Counted from the first letter of the stretch, positions 1 through 12,300 are shown. The stretch: DNA of 64,000 bases from Anastrepha obliqua (GCF_027943255.1 NC_072895.1:76200001-76264000), one strand, 5' to 3'. The notes: generated from the sequence alone by a model not told the origin. Numbers and translations are program-made.

Positions 1-1353
1 AAAATTTAACAATAATTAGATATATCATTCATACATGTGAACCCAAGTCCACCAAGGATCCACCGTTCTGAGGCTGTACACTTCTCTAGTAGGAAGTCAC
101 TTAAAGTGTAGTCACTTAATGTCGAACCCTTTTTTGTAATCAGCATTCAAAAGGCTGAAAGAGGGCAGAAAAGATTTAGAAATGACGCATACCTTCACTA
201 CAAAACAGAAGAATATGTGCTTCTCTGCTCCTTGCTATGGAGCGAACACAAGAACATCATGCATGTACAAGTATATTAGAAGTGAAGACATTCACAGGGG
301 CCTGCAAATGTCAATAGTGAATGTACAAATATTGCAACAAAGTAAAGATATAAAGTTAAACCCTACACATCTTAATCACTTTGCAAAATCTGTTTTAAGC
401 GTATCAAGTAACACCCGACTATGTAGAAATGAGTTGTCAGTCCAGTCGCAGGTTCTAGGGCAAATTAAATAAATAAAGCTTATACTAAGTCAGTGACATA
501 AGGAGTACTAGATTTAGCTTTCCAAATTTATTGTTTGAGTCTAAGTATTAGAGAATATTCAATGATATAAATATTATATGACAAAAACGCATTACTTTTT
601 TACTGATACCATTCGGCATGTTTCTAAGGTAATTTCAAAATAAATAAATAAACTGGAAACCTTTTTTCGAAAGCAAAAAAAAAAAACCACTTGTAAGACA
701 ATGTAAACATACAACGTAAACTGAACAAGAAGTGCGTCAAAAAAACATTTTTCAAAACTATCAAAGCCTTGGTAAACTGTATACCCTTCTATTAAACAAA
801 AGCAGGAATAAAGAATAATTTTGAATGGCAGCAAAATTGTAATTGTACGGAAGTAACAAAAACATTACTATTTTAATTGAAAATACGTATCTACATATGA
901 ACGTTTCGACGAATAATAAGCTGTTTACATGAATATCTGACCTTTTGAAAAATCTAAATATGTATAAGTAAACCTAAATATGTAAGTCATTTAAATCGAT
1001 GTGCGCATTTGAGCATATTGTTTTATGATTGAACCACAAAGTAGAGTCAGATAGTTTCGGTCAAAATTGTTCGAACGGCGCACATACAGGTATTTGAAAG
1101 ATCTACGGGGTCAAAAGTCCATTTAACAAAACAATAAATACATTTAGAAAAATGACTTCCTGAGGTACCTGACCCTTCCGAGAACAAAAGCCAGCCCCTC
1201 CCGCGCACCCTACAAGCATTTGACATACGATAACGGCAGTCGGAATTCGATCGTATCACCTCGTGTACGTTATCTGTTCTCGGCACTCTTGCAAAACCCA
1301 AACTTTAAAAGTGAAATTTTATGTTTTTGTGTTCAACAGTGGAGTAAAGAGTT
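1..1353. other. AT-rich DNA upstream of the Transib gene
   Basis: No gene of a recognised family is visible. A 96-codon open frame at 182-472 has no motif I recognise. The part nearest 1354 should hold the 5' untranslated region and left terminus of the Transib element, but I could not find a convincing CAC-type terminal inverted repeat here. Confidence 0.4.
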
Positions 1354-3750
1354 ATGGATTCTGAAGCATCAGGTTAGTAATGAATGAAATCAATTAGAAT
1401 CTTTATAATTTTCAAGTATTAAAGTTAACTTTTCAACCCTATAAGTACACACCTTCTCAAACTACTTTTTTTTTCTTAAAATAATATTTGTTAGTCAATA
1501 AGTAATACTATCGAGATAGATCCGGTTAAGATTCGATTGTAATTGTTTAGTATGTACCTTGTTTTGACAATTCATCAAAGAATTTGATCCGGATAAGTCT
1601 GGATAAACGGTATTTTAGTACTTTGAATGTTGTTGGTAAAATTTTATGAAAAAGGTCTTTTCATTTATATTACAAGAGATTAAGCGAAATATTTATTTGT
1701 GTTAGGTTCAATGGGAGCATCGGGAATGAGGATTGTGACTAGAAAATACTTGTTTGACCTCATGAACAATGAAAATTTACCCAACATAGAGGCAAGGCTA
1801 AATTTCTTGAAAGATCAGTTTATGTCTATTAAAGGATTCTCTGACAATCAAATTGAGACGTTGAAAAGCAATTTTGCACATTTCAAATCAGAATTTAAAA
1901 ATCGATGGACTAAAGCTCATTATAAAGAAGCGGTATTCCTAAAAAGTAATGAATCTTGGCTGAACGGAACCTTCGCCATTCCCGTTGTTGCTGACAGTCC
2001 TTCAAATCGAACAGGACGACCGAGTAAATCTTTTGGAGATCTGAGCGAAAGAAGTAAAAGAAGAAAAACTGAGGAAATGCGCTCTAATTTTGATCAAAAC
2101 CTTATCGTGCATGCTGCGCAAGTAGAATTAAGAAAGTCGGGAAAACGAGATGCTTCGAATGTGCTAAAAGAAATCATTACTTCGCCAACTCGCGAAACCA
2201 AATATAAAAAGGCCTATTATCGAACAAAGTCATCAAAAGATAAAATTTGCCCCTTATCTGTCCAGGAAGCAATGCAAATGTTCATCAATGCAGATCTAAC
2301 ACGAGACCAATACGAGACAATAAGAAGAATAAATAAGAAATTCTTTCCTTGTTATAGTCTTTTACAAAAAGAAAAAAAGAAGTGTTATCCGCCACCAGAA
2401 TGTTGCACTGTAAATAGTATAGGTGCGGAAGCCGAATTGCAACCTTTGGTCGACCTTACCGTTAGACGATTATCGGACTACCTGGAAGAGGTACTAACAA
2501 CATTGAAGGTCCAAGAATGTGAGACCCTTAAATTAATTCGTAAATGGGGCTGCGACGGGTCCCAACAGACCCAGTTCAAACAAAAGATTGAAAATGATAC
2601 GGATTCAGATACGAACATTTTTCAAAGCTGCTTTGTTCCTGTTAAATTAGTATGCGGCCAAAACATGGAAAAGACTATATGGGAAAATCCAACACCATCT
2701 TCTCCTCGCTTTTGTCGGCCTATAAGATTTAAATTTATCAAAGAGACTACTGATGTAACGGAGGAAGAAATTAATCACGTCAATAATCAGATAAACAGTC
2801 TGGTTGCAACAGAATTTGACTTGAGTGGCAAACATTATTCATTGAAACACGAATTTATAATGACAATGGTTGACGGAAAGGTCTGTAATGCTGCCACAAG
2901 AACCACATCAACCAGTCGTTGCTACATTTGCGGCCCAACCTCAAAGGATTTCAACAATTTGGATAAAACAATAGATGTTAATTTCGAGGCTATTCAATTC
3001 GGAATTTCGGTACTACATGCCAGGATAAGAATATTTCAGAGCATTCTCCCTTTGGCTTGTAAGTTGCCAGTAAAAAAATATAAAGCAAGAAAAAGAGAAA
3101 CTGAAAAAAGCCTCGAGAAAGAGTGAAAACAAGAGATCCAGAACAGGTTTCGCCAAGAAACGGGATTGTTAATAGATATACCAAAGGCGAATTTCGGTAA
3201 TACCAATGACGGTAACACAAGTCGAAGATTTTTCGACAATCCTCAATTAGCATCCGATATAACAGGCATCAGCTACGAATTAATATATAGACTGAAAGTT
3301 ATTCTAGAAACAATTTCTAGTGGTCATAAAATTAATCCTGGAAAATATGATATTTATGCAAAAGAAACTGCTCGATTATATGTGGATCTTTATCCGTGGC
3401 ATCCCATGACACCCACAATGCACAAAATACTTATTCATGGAGCTGTTATAATAAAGAGTGCTTTGTTACCAATTGGCCAGCTCTCTGAAGAGGCTGCAGA
3501 AGCCCGAAATAAGCATTTCCGCTCTTACCGGCTAGATTTTGCCGAAAAATTTACTAGAGAAAATTGCAACAGGGATATTTTTAACCGCCTCCTTTTAAGT
3601 TCGGACCCCTTAATGAGCTCTAGGAGGCAAATAAAAAGAAGAAAGTCCCAATCATTTCTGCCAGAAACATTGGAAATGCTCACGCCTGCCGATCCAAACC
3701 TAGAATTTTCTTCACGTAGCGATGAAGAAAATCTAGACAATACCATTTGA
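1354..3750 (+). pseudogene. Transib (RAG1-like) transposase, one internal stop
   Basis: DDE transposase of the Transib superfamily, from which the vertebrate V(D)J recombinase core RAG1 is thought to derive; it would cut and join transposon ends in the nucleus. Exon 1 is 1354-1372 (MDSEAS plus a split Gly); a 333-bp GT-AG intron (1373-1705) joins it in frame to 1706-3750. Numbering the spliced product, the CDG motif gives D290, the likely first catalytic residue. CYICG (C412/C415) matches the RAG1 zinc knuckle, H579 and H584 match its zinc histidines, and SEEAAEARNK (E601) matches the RAG1 segment carrying the catalytic Glu. The second catalytic residue is not certain. The frame is open for 687 codons except for one TGA at 3124-3126 (codon 480), so the product would lack the last zinc histidines and E601. 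Recent loss by one substitution is the simplest reading. Family call is strong; activity is unlikely unless the stop is read through. Confidence 0.9.
1373..1705 (+). other. Intron in the Transib transposase gene
   Basis: The donor GGTTAGTAA follows ATG GAT TCT GAA GCA TCA G, and the acceptor TTGTGTTAG precedes GT TCA ATG. Removing 333 bp rebuilds a Gly codon and an open frame continuous with the transposase, which also supplies an upstream ATG that the large exon lacks. Inferred from splice signals and phase only. Confidence 0.7.
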
Positions 3751-3979
3751 TTGGATGCTTTTTTTAATTGTTTATATTTTTTTATGTTTGATCTTGTAAA
3801 TCTTTCTTCATTCTCATATTATATTTCATTCAATAAATGTTTTAAGTTCATTATTTCAGTTGGTTTTATTCAGAAACATCCATTAGCACACGTTAAACCC
3901 AAAAAATACTTTTGGCCCCTTAGATTGTTCAAATACCCATATGTGCGGCGGCGAGTAATGCAATATTTTGTGGGGGTAT
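3751..3979. other. Presumed Transib 3' untranslated region
   Basis: AT-rich sequence after the transposase stop, with AATAAA at about 3831 that could serve as a polyadenylation signal. No other gene is visible. Confidence 0.35.
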
Positions 3980-4063
3980 TTAATAATGTTTTCTTTTATC
4001 GAAAAAATGTTCTCCCAAATATGCCGACATTAAGAAAATATTGTCATACGCCCTGTGCAAATA
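3980..4063 (+). repeat. Left arm of an ~80-bp inverted repeat
   Basis: This segment is the near-exact reverse complement of 6249-6334, with only a few mismatches. The two arms enclose a mariner and a LINE fragment. It lies about 230 bp downstream of the Transib stop, and its inner end carries CACAGGG on the minus strand, so it could be a Transib terminus. I saw no matching sequence at the left of the transposase. Confidence 0.75.
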
Positions 4064-4139
4064 TTTCGCATTTCATATGAGAATAGATAAAAAATTCTAG
4101 AATACAACGCTTCCACAAATTTGCACAATTTTATGTTTA

Positions 4140-4153
4140 TATTAAATATAAAT

Positions 4154-4184
<31 letters not shown>
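4140..4184. repeat. (TA)n microsatellite
   Basis: Alternating AT tract immediately left of the mariner TIR. It provides many TA target sites; a second AT tract follows the mariner at about 5280-5335. Confidence 0.85.
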
Positions 4185-5271
4185 TTAGATGCCCAACTAA
4201 GTTCTCGCTGTTTTTTTTTTTTTTGATGAAAATATAACTTTATTCTGAAAACAAGTGAATCATTGAAAGTATTGCTCATCTAGTATAGCGTCGCGGTAAA
4301 ACTGTTCATCTTTTGAGCCTATTCCCGGATCAAGCCATTTTTCGATGTCTTCATATGAATGAAACTGCTGGTCAGCTAGACCATGGGCCATCGATCGGAA
4401 CAGGTGGTAATCGGACGGCGCAATATCTGGAGAATATGGCAGGTGGGCTAGGATTTCCCATTTCAGTGTTTCCAGGTAGATTTTAACGGGTATGGCAACG
4501 TGAGGCCGAGCGATGTCATGCTGTAGAATCACTTTTTCATGCCTCTTCGCGTATTGCGGCCGCTTCTTACGCAGTGCTCGGCTCAATCGCATCAATTAAA
4601 GTTGATACCGATCCCCAGTGCTGGTTTCGCTTGGTTTTAACAGTTCATAATAAATAACACTAATTTGGTCCCACCAAATACATAGCATAACCTTCGCAGC
4701 GTGAATATTCGGCCGAGGCGACGGCGTAGAAGCATTACCGGGCAGTCCCCATGACTTTCTCTTGCCGTTGGAGCAGTTGTTCACAGGCGAAAAAACGACG
4801 TTCAACATCCCTTGGTTTTAACTCATAAGCATGCAATCGCTTGGAAATGGATTGGCGGTAATTCCTAATACTGATGCAAGCTCTTTTTGCGTTTGAGCAA
4901 TGCCTCCAATTCGGCGTCTTCGAAGGTTTTTGGCCTTCCTTCACGCGGACGGTCGTCAACATTAAAATCACCGTCTTTGAAGTGGCAGAACCGATCTCCG
5001 CACGTTGTTTCACTTAAAGCAGCATCTCCATAAACTTTTTGTAGCTCTTGATGCGCTTCAGCCGTCGTTTCTTTTTCGAATGAAAGAGGAAAATCAACAC
5101 TTCCCGCAAATCACGATTATTCGGCACAAAATCACACATTTTCACAAAACCAATACAAAATCACGAATGTGTCGAAGCAGTTTTTTTACCATATATCTAA
5201 GCTTATGTTAGAATCGACTAGCACACACTGCTGGCGGCATCTATTAAGCGCGAACTTAGTTGCGCACCTAA
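4185..5271 (-). mobile_element. mariner DNA transposon, degenerate
   Basis: Terminal inverted repeats are visible: TTAGATGCCCAACTAAG at the left, and TTAGGTGCGCAACTAAG read from the right end on the minus strand. Inside, minus-strand fragments encode a mariner transposase broken by frameshifts and stops: an N-terminal helix-turn-helix remnant (about 5013-4800), CIWWDQ...YYELLKP (about 4690-4630), and a C-terminal part (4595-4260) with QHD-IARPH and SPDIAPSD. The last two catalytic Asp residues are 34 residues apart (DD34D). At about 1.09 kb it is shorter than an intact ~1.3-kb mariner, so it has internal deletions. Confidence 0.88.
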
Positions 5272-5399
5272 AATAAAACATATATATATATAAAAGATTC
5301 TAGATGTAAAATATATATTATATATATATAATTATAATAAATAAATTACGAAATAAAAAATAAAATTACGAAAGAAGTTTCCCAGAAGATAAAAGATTT

Positions 5400-6246
5400 T
5401 AAAAACAGATTGCTGAGTACTTATCGCTCTGGAAATTCACAAAAAACTTTTCACAGCCAGTAACACAGTGCCCACCAATCAAAAAAGAAGACAGTTCTTG
5501 GAACAAAAGCAGTAAAGAAAAAGCTAATGTGAGTGTCTCGAAGGCATCTTTAAGCCATATGACACATCGAGGGCAGCCAGAATATAGCCACTTACCTATC
5601 AAACTGATGCCGAAATTCCTCTTGTTACGGATTCCGAATAGCTTGTTGAAATAAATAAGCTAAAATCAAAAAAGGCGGCCGGGTATGACCTTATTACTGC
5701 GGAAATTTTAAAACCACTTCCTCAATGCACAATATCTAAGTTTACTGAAATAATGAACGCCACATTCAAACTGTACCATATCTCTATATATTGGGAAGCT
5801 GCTGAAATAATTATGTTTAATAAACCAGGGAAGCCAGCGAATGATGTCCAATCTTATCGGCCTATCTCGCCCCTACCAATTATATCAAAACTGAAGGAAA
5901 AGCTTTTAGCCAAACGTCTTAACATAATTATTAAGCCAAGAAATATAATACCAGTACATCAATTTGGTTTTCGCACAAAGCACTCTACCATTGATCAAGT
6001 GCACAGAATTACTCGCATTATTGAAAACGCCTTTGAGGAAAAAAAGTGTGCTCTGTGTCCATTAAATGGCGCATAAAACTAAACGAAACCAAATCGGTTC
6101 ATTTGGACTTCACACAGAAGAAAATAAAATATCTGCGACTACACATAAACGGCGTGCAAATCCCGTATCACAACACCGCCAAATACTTAGGTATGACACT
6201 AGATACCAAGCTTAGGTGGAATGATCACGTTAAAAAGAAAAAATAA
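5400..6246 (+). pseudogene. Jockey-like LINE reverse transcriptase fragment
   Basis: Fragment of a non-LTR retrotransposon ORF2. In order it shows a linker (PIKKEDSSW), an N-terminal RT block with KSKKAAGYDLITAEIL, then NKPGKPANDVQSYRPIS, HQFGFRTKHSTIDQ, and after a junction at about 6046-6070 a later block ending in AKYLGMTLDTKLRWNDHV. The central palm with the YADD catalytic motif is missing, so the element has an internal deletion as well as frameshifts. The right end runs directly into the second arm of the ~80-bp inverted repeat. Confidence 0.8.
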
Positions 6247-6248
6247 GA

Positions 6249-6334
6249 GATTTGCACAGGGTGTATGACAATATTTTCTTAATGTCGGCATATATTGGGA
6301 GGACATTTTTTCGATAAAAGAAAACATTATTTAT
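6249..6334 (-). repeat. Right arm of the ~80-bp inverted repeat
   Basis: Reverse complement of 3980-4063, including the shared blocks TTGCACAGGG, TATGACAATATTTTCTTAAT and CGATAAAAGAAAAC. It marks the right edge of the nested mariner/LINE interval. Confidence 0.75.
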
Positions 6335-6840
6335 TATATATGTAGTATATATTCACATAAGAATCTACTTCCTCTTTTTTAACAATTAAAGTTTTGGTAA
6401 AACTATTTTGACGAATTTGTCTACACAGACACACAAAAATTAATTGACGCTCTTCCTCACATGTCACACATTTTCTGAAGCGAGGGCAGCGAGAACACGC
6501 AACGAAAATTTGTCAGCTCTGCCCCTTAGCATCGAAAATTTGAATGCATTCCTCATGTATCCCTAAAATGACTGAGGGTTGATTTTGAAGGAATTCACGA
6601 TTTTGTTTTATTTTGTAGCGAATAGTTTGGAATCAAAAGTCAAAAATTTGCATTTTGGGTTAATTATAGCTATTTTCGAAGAAATTCGTTCACGTTCTAA
6701 AGCAATACCTCAAATTAAGACTTAGACTGAAGGCTAAATCGAAGAAAGTTTGAAAGCATCGACTATCATCTACATATATCTAGTTTTGGATAAAATATCC
6801 GAAATTTACATAATTTTTAAACCTTTAGATGTGTTTAGAT
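6335..6840. other. AT-rich DNA, no gene seen
   Basis: No coding sequence, TIR or splice signal with support. It ends where the large palindrome begins. Confidence 0.5.
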
Positions 6841-8370
6841 AGATGCTTTCCATTTCAATTCAACCGGGCTACTCGGGTCATGTTCTTCGATTTCGATGTA
6901 ACTTAAATATGTTGCTCTCTGGTCAAAATAATGAGACACGTATTTTTTTGTTCGCCCGAAAAAAATTTTTTTCAAGAGTTATCGGCAATTTTGTTTTTTG
7001 CCTCAAACTCGATTTTTTTTAATTATATAAGAAAAAAATTTTTTGAAATGCCCATAACTTAGTCAAAAATGAACCGATTTTAATAATTCTGGGTTCAAAA
7101 TGATCGTAATTACTTACACAAGCGACTTCATGTAGAAACAATTGCAAAAAAGTAGTTGAAAATTTTTTATTTAGTAAAAAAGAAAAAAAATTTAAATTTT
7201 TTCAAAATTCAATATTTCAAAAAGTGCATTTTTTTTTTTTTTATAACTTTTTCCAAATCAAAAAAACATCTCAAACTTTAATTGAGCTGCATGCCTAGTA
7301 GCTAAAATGCGTTGTTTTTGAGTAATGAATTTTTAAGTAAACACCCTGTTTCGCACTTTTTGTTTTTTGCAAAATAAAAAATTTTCAACTACTTTTTTGC
7401 AACTATTTCTACATGAAGTCGCTTGTGTAAGTAATTACGATCATTTTGAACCCAAAACTATTAAAATCGGTTCATTTTTGACTAAGTTATGAGTATTTCA
7501 AAAAATTTTTTTCTTATATAATTAAAAAAAATCGATTTTGAGCCGAAAAACAAAATTGCCGATAACTCTTGAAAAAAAATTTTTTCGGGCGAACAAAAAA
7601 GTACGTGTCTCATTATTTTGACCAGAGAGCAACATATTTGAGTTACATCGAAATCGAAGAACATGTCCCGAATAGCCCTTTTGAATTGAAATGGAAATAA
7701 TCTATATAAGAAAATTTTTTTTAATTGCTCATAACTTAGTCAAAAATGAACCGATTTTAATAGTTTTGGGTTCAAAATGATCGTAATTACTTACACAAGC
7801 GACTTCATGTAGAAATAGTTGCAAAAAAGTAGTTGAAAATTTTTTATTTTGCAAAAAACAAAAAGTGCGAAACAGGGTGTTTACTTAAAAATTCATTACT
7901 CAAAAACAACGCATTTTAGCTACTAGGCATGCAGCTCAATTAAAGTTTGAGATGTTTTTTTGATTTGGAAAAAGTTATAAAAAAAAAAAAAATGCACTTT
8001 TTGAAATATTGAATTTTGAAAAAATTTAAATTTTTTTTCTTTTTTACTAAATAAAAAATTTTCAACTACTTTTTTGCAATTGTTTCTACATGAAGTCGCT
8101 TGTGTAAGTAATTACGATCATTTTGAACCCAGAATTATTAAAATCGGTTCATTTTTGACTAAGTTATGGGCATTTCAAAAAATTTTTTTCTTATATAACT
8201 AAAAAAAATCGAGTTTGAGGCAAAAAACAAAATTGCCGATAACTCTTGAAAAAAATTTTTTTCGGGCGAACAAAAAAATACGTGTCTCATTATTTTGACC
8301 AGAGAGCAACATATTTAAGTTACATCGAAATCGAAGAACATGACCCGAGTAGCCCGGTTGAATTGAAATG
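6841..8370. repeat. 1.5-kb palindrome with nested inverted repeats
   Basis: The two ends are inverted copies: GATGCTTTCCATTTCAATTC at 6841 reads back from 8370. The arms are about 670 bp (6841-7510 and 7703-8370) around a spacer of about 190 bp. Each arm contains further inverted copies, so the block around 'ACTAAGTTAT...GTAGTTGAAAA' occurs four times in alternating orientation (near 7060, 7490, 7740 and 8160). The CAACATATTT/TGACCAGAGAG block occurs three times (about 6910, 7620, 8300). There is no coding potential. It resembles a foldback element or complex MITE; no family is recognised. Confidence 0.85.
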
Positions 8371-11360
8371 GAAAGCATCGATAGCAATTTTTGACTTTCA
8401 AATGCTGGCTACGGTTTCAATGTGCTGTAATCTACGAATCTTTGAACGGCACCAAACAATGCACAAGTATGTACTATATATATATATATATATGATACAA
8501 ACAGAGAAATATGCATACGCATCAACGTTCCAAAAATGGTATAATGCAGAAGCTATATCCATACAATTTTCTTAGCGCTATAATTTTTCAATGGGAAGTT
8601 GATGAAAAGTTCTTGATAATAAATAAGTACATACATATGAATGTTTGGCGTATTTAAAAATCAATACTTTTGGCAAGCGCAGATCCGGATGGCATTTATC
8701 CTTTGTGGGCTTGTCATTTTAATATATTTTAATATGACAAACCTTTAACTAACCGATTAATGAACGAGGTATTGCAAAAATCTATTAACACTCCATGAAA
8801 TAGGTGCTGATTTCAGTAAATGTGATAACCGAGTAAATAAATTTTTGTCGATCGACAACTGTTTAATATTTTTCCTTTTTCAAACTAAAATGAGCCTCTA
8901 CTCTATGATGTACTTAAATTCACTATATTGTATATTTACCTGGTTTTTTGTGAAATCATGTTAATAAAACACCCCAGATACATGGAATATTGTGTCTAAA
9001 GAAACCTCAACTCCTTTTCTAGAAGTTCTAACTAAAATACTATCATCAGATTGAACTTTTACTACTGTGGTTGAAGCAAAGTCATGTGTATAATATTTAA
9101 GTCCAACAGGTACTTACTTATATATACTTTCTACTTTAACCATTAGTTTTCAGCATTAACTTATTCTCCACAATCCTTATTTTAATATTTTCAACGAACT
9201 TCTAGACAACTGGGCAATCGTCGTAGCACCAACGCTCCTCGAGGGTCATAAATCACAAATCTGCAGGTGAGCTGGCGTTTAAAGTTGAACACAATTCCTG
9301 CATTTTAACGGTATATTCGCATAAGCAGTTCATTTTTTCACATACATATTTTTAATACCTTTTTAGATTGCAGTAGTTTGCAGCACTATGAAAGTTCGTT
9401 CGTTGTGACACCTAATTGCGATTTGATAAGAAAACGCTCGAAGCTTTCGTATTTCAATATCATAAATAATGGACGGATGCATGCCACCTGCAAAATCATA
9501 GAAACAAATATACATACATAAAAACGTTCTCTGTTCAATCATAAATGGATAAATTAATATTTAATCACCGTCACGTATATATCATCTGCACCAACATACT
9601 TGCATTGTAAATGTAGGCATGGCCGAAATTCAGTGCATCTGGTTGAATACGTTATGTGGAGCACAAGCCGGAATCGGTTCGAGCTGTTTATCTGATTTTA
9701 TTTCATTTTTTCTGTTCAGTGTGAAAATTTCAAATATTAATGGTTTCGTGCGACCGGATGAGGGTCCTCAACGACCGTTGCCAATATTCACGGGTCGGTG
9801 GGACTTTCGTCCGTTTGTAAGACCATCTGTCAACTAGTAATTGTTAAGGCTTAGCAATGTGCACATATGTCATAAATTCAAAATATGAATATGAATGAAT
9901 GATCAATTTAAATATGCATATATTATATTTATTTTGTTTTGCTTATAAACAAATGAAGAAATTACTACACTTGGTAATACGCCTACAGTTCAGAGCACAG
10001 ATTGGATAAAAAGAAAAGACGATATGAAAGAAAAACGGAAGATTCGCTCGTAAAGAAAAAGCATTTTTTTTTCATTCGTTGCTTGGAATAACAAAAAACC
10101 CAAATTTGTACAACAAATTTGCTTTTTAATTTTCATATATCTTTATCTTCTCTCCTTGCCTGCATTCGATAACATTTTGACACGTGGAAAACACACAAAC
10201 CGCGTTTTAACTGGAGTCTCCATATAGGATAATAACTGCTTGATTCTCAAACGACGATCTTCAAGTATAAGTTTCTTGCCTTTTTCGAGGAGGATGGGTG
10301 AGGAGAGCAGCAACCACACCATATGTACATTCATAAAAATAAGTGGCAGATGTACAAACATACAAAAATAATTATTATAGTCGTGTTTGTAAAAATAGTT
10401 GATTTGATTTAAACAATTTCTCCAGCCTATTTCATTTAAGTTAGAGATTTCGTATAATTTTTGAGCAGCAGATAAAGTGAATGCCTAAACCCACCATTCC
10501 TGATTTAAAATTTTCAGGTTTCAGTTGTCTTGGACCATCTCTAAGTTTTTTTTGTTTTCTCTATTACTGTATATTTCTTAATTTTGAAGATAATTGCTGA
10601 TTTGTAGGCGATAAAACCAAGACTTTGAATGCCTTGCAATTAAATCTTAAATAAATATAGTGACCACAAAATATCGATATCATGTGGCATCAAGAATATT
10701 CTCTTCAGTGTTTGTAAATTAATAAAAATATTAGCTGTACTGAATAAAAAACGTTTTGAAGAATATATTTCCCAATTAAGTGATAAACTAAAGCTTTAAA
10801 AAAAATATTTGCTTTAATGTAAAACATTTTGAATTATAAAATGTATTCAACAGGCATAACTGAAAATATTTTTTAAACTATTTATGTGGCATGTAGGAAA
10901 AGTTTAGATCGCTATTTAGGCGGCAGAATACTTAGTTCCTTAAGAATATTTTGATTCAATACTTTTTCAAATTAATTTATAGATTTACTGCTGTCAAAAT
11001 CGTTCTAAAAAAATTGTAATACATATAATAAGAGTGCCGATCCCGGAGTCACCGTATTTTTAAGCCCATTACTAATAAACATAAGCTAATCTCACGATCA
11101 CGAAGAACTTAAGATATTGAATTGAAAGAAGTAAGAACTTGCTTATTACAAAATTTTATTACAATAAAGTATGGTTTAAATTGATTTAAATTTAAAACTG
11201 TATCAGTAATATTTACAAATAAATCAGCTCATTCGGTCGAACAGAGTAAGCTTTTCTCTTTAAAAATGTTAAAAAAAATTGACTACAATTAAAAAAGAGC
11301 TTCAATTTTACTCCAATAAATACTGTCTGAGTCTTTTTGTGAAAAAGATTTAAATAAGTA
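8371..11360. other. Intergenic AT-rich DNA, no gene seen
   Basis: Short open frames occur (for example 8246-8575, 9619-9837, 10143-10361), but none shows a known domain. An alternating AT tract lies at about 8475-8495. I see nothing else with support. Confidence 0.45.
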
Positions 11361-11569
11361 CTAAAACCGTGCTTGCGAAATTCCTAGTTTACGCAGGTAA
11401 CTTGAAAGTGTATTGGGTAATTAAATGCCCTTTGTACGTGACTAATGTTTTCGCATCACTTACTCAAAGAATTGTAAGATTTTGCCTTCAAATTATAGTT
11501 TTTCAAATTTTACCCTTAAGAGCGTTAGTGAAATTAAATCCTTCGAGTAATTTTCGGTAATAGGTTCCC

Positions 11570-11810
11570 TTGCTCCCTAATTTTGTAAGCCGTGATGCCA
11601 CTTCGGTGGACGAGTGTCTCACAATAATCCTCACCAAAGCGCGATTATTTAACATCTCGCTCATTTCCGCCCACGCCTCTACGGAAGAAAAGGACGATGC
11701 GACCAAAGATTCCAAGGTGGTCCATGCGTTCCAGGACGTCCAGAAGACAGAAGCCGCAAAACGCAATCACGCTAAGATATCACACACTGCTTTGACCCCA
11801 AACCGCCCGA
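11570..11810 (+). pseudogene. RTE-like LINE endonuclease fragment
   Basis: The reading RLFNISLISAHASTEEKDDATKDS matches the endonuclease segment common in RTE/BovB-like insect LINEs, often annotated as craniofacial development protein 2-like. The product of about 80 residues is only a fragment, with the catalytic remainder absent. Confidence 0.55.
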
Positions 11811-11879
11811 ACCGTGGCAAACCTGCGTTGGTCCGAAAAGTGGTCCAAATTAAAGGCACAGCTGTCTCATATTGTCATT

Positions 11880-12300
11880 GATTACGTCATGGCAATCTCG
11901 GAGGGTCAAGTCCCAGGATTCGTTTCAATCGAGATGGTTCGGGAATGCAGGGTGATGAAATGTGATGATCAGCTCAAAATAATCCCAGCCAGTGAGATCC
12001 CATGACGGCCAAGGGCTCATATCTGGATACCGAACATAGAGTTCGAAGCTAAGCAGCTAGTCTCATACTTAGAAGCACACAACAGCACTGATTCGATGGA
12101 TGACTGGAGCATCATCAAAGCGCAGGCTCCGCAAAAAAACAGTCCTTCCTTCGCCAAATCTCGGGGGAGAATATTGAACCACGGGAAAAAGTGGACGTGA
12201 GGAAAGCTCATCTGAAGTTATTCCGTTCTGCAAATCCGATTGTTCATGTGCAAACAACTGGAAGACGGAGTACCGAAACGAATGATCGAAGTAAGTCCTT
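11880..12300 (+). pseudogene. Possible LINE ORF1 remnant
   Basis: Frames such as IWIPNIEFEAKQLVSYLEA followed by SMDDWSIIKAQAPQK resemble the ORF1 (gag-like) region of LOA/Jockey-type LINEs. It is short, frameshifted and interrupted downstream by a mariner-like fragment. The call rests on general resemblance only. Confidence 0.35.

Noticed and set aside
182..472. 96-codon plus-strand open frame
   Set aside because: No recognised domain, no splice context, composition like surrounding DNA.
1000..4100. A full pair of Transib terminal repeats with heptamer/nonamer-like ends
   Set aside because: Only a possible right-hand candidate near 4060; I could not find a matching left end, so no element boundary is claimed.
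6841..8370. Open frames within the large palindrome
   Set aside because: The same peptides appear on both strands because of the inverted copies; A/T homopolymers dominate and no domain is seen.
9619..9837. 72-codon plus-strand open frame with GFVRPDEGPQRPLP-like text
   Set aside because: I considered a host exon, but found no flanking splice-phase support or homology I could name.
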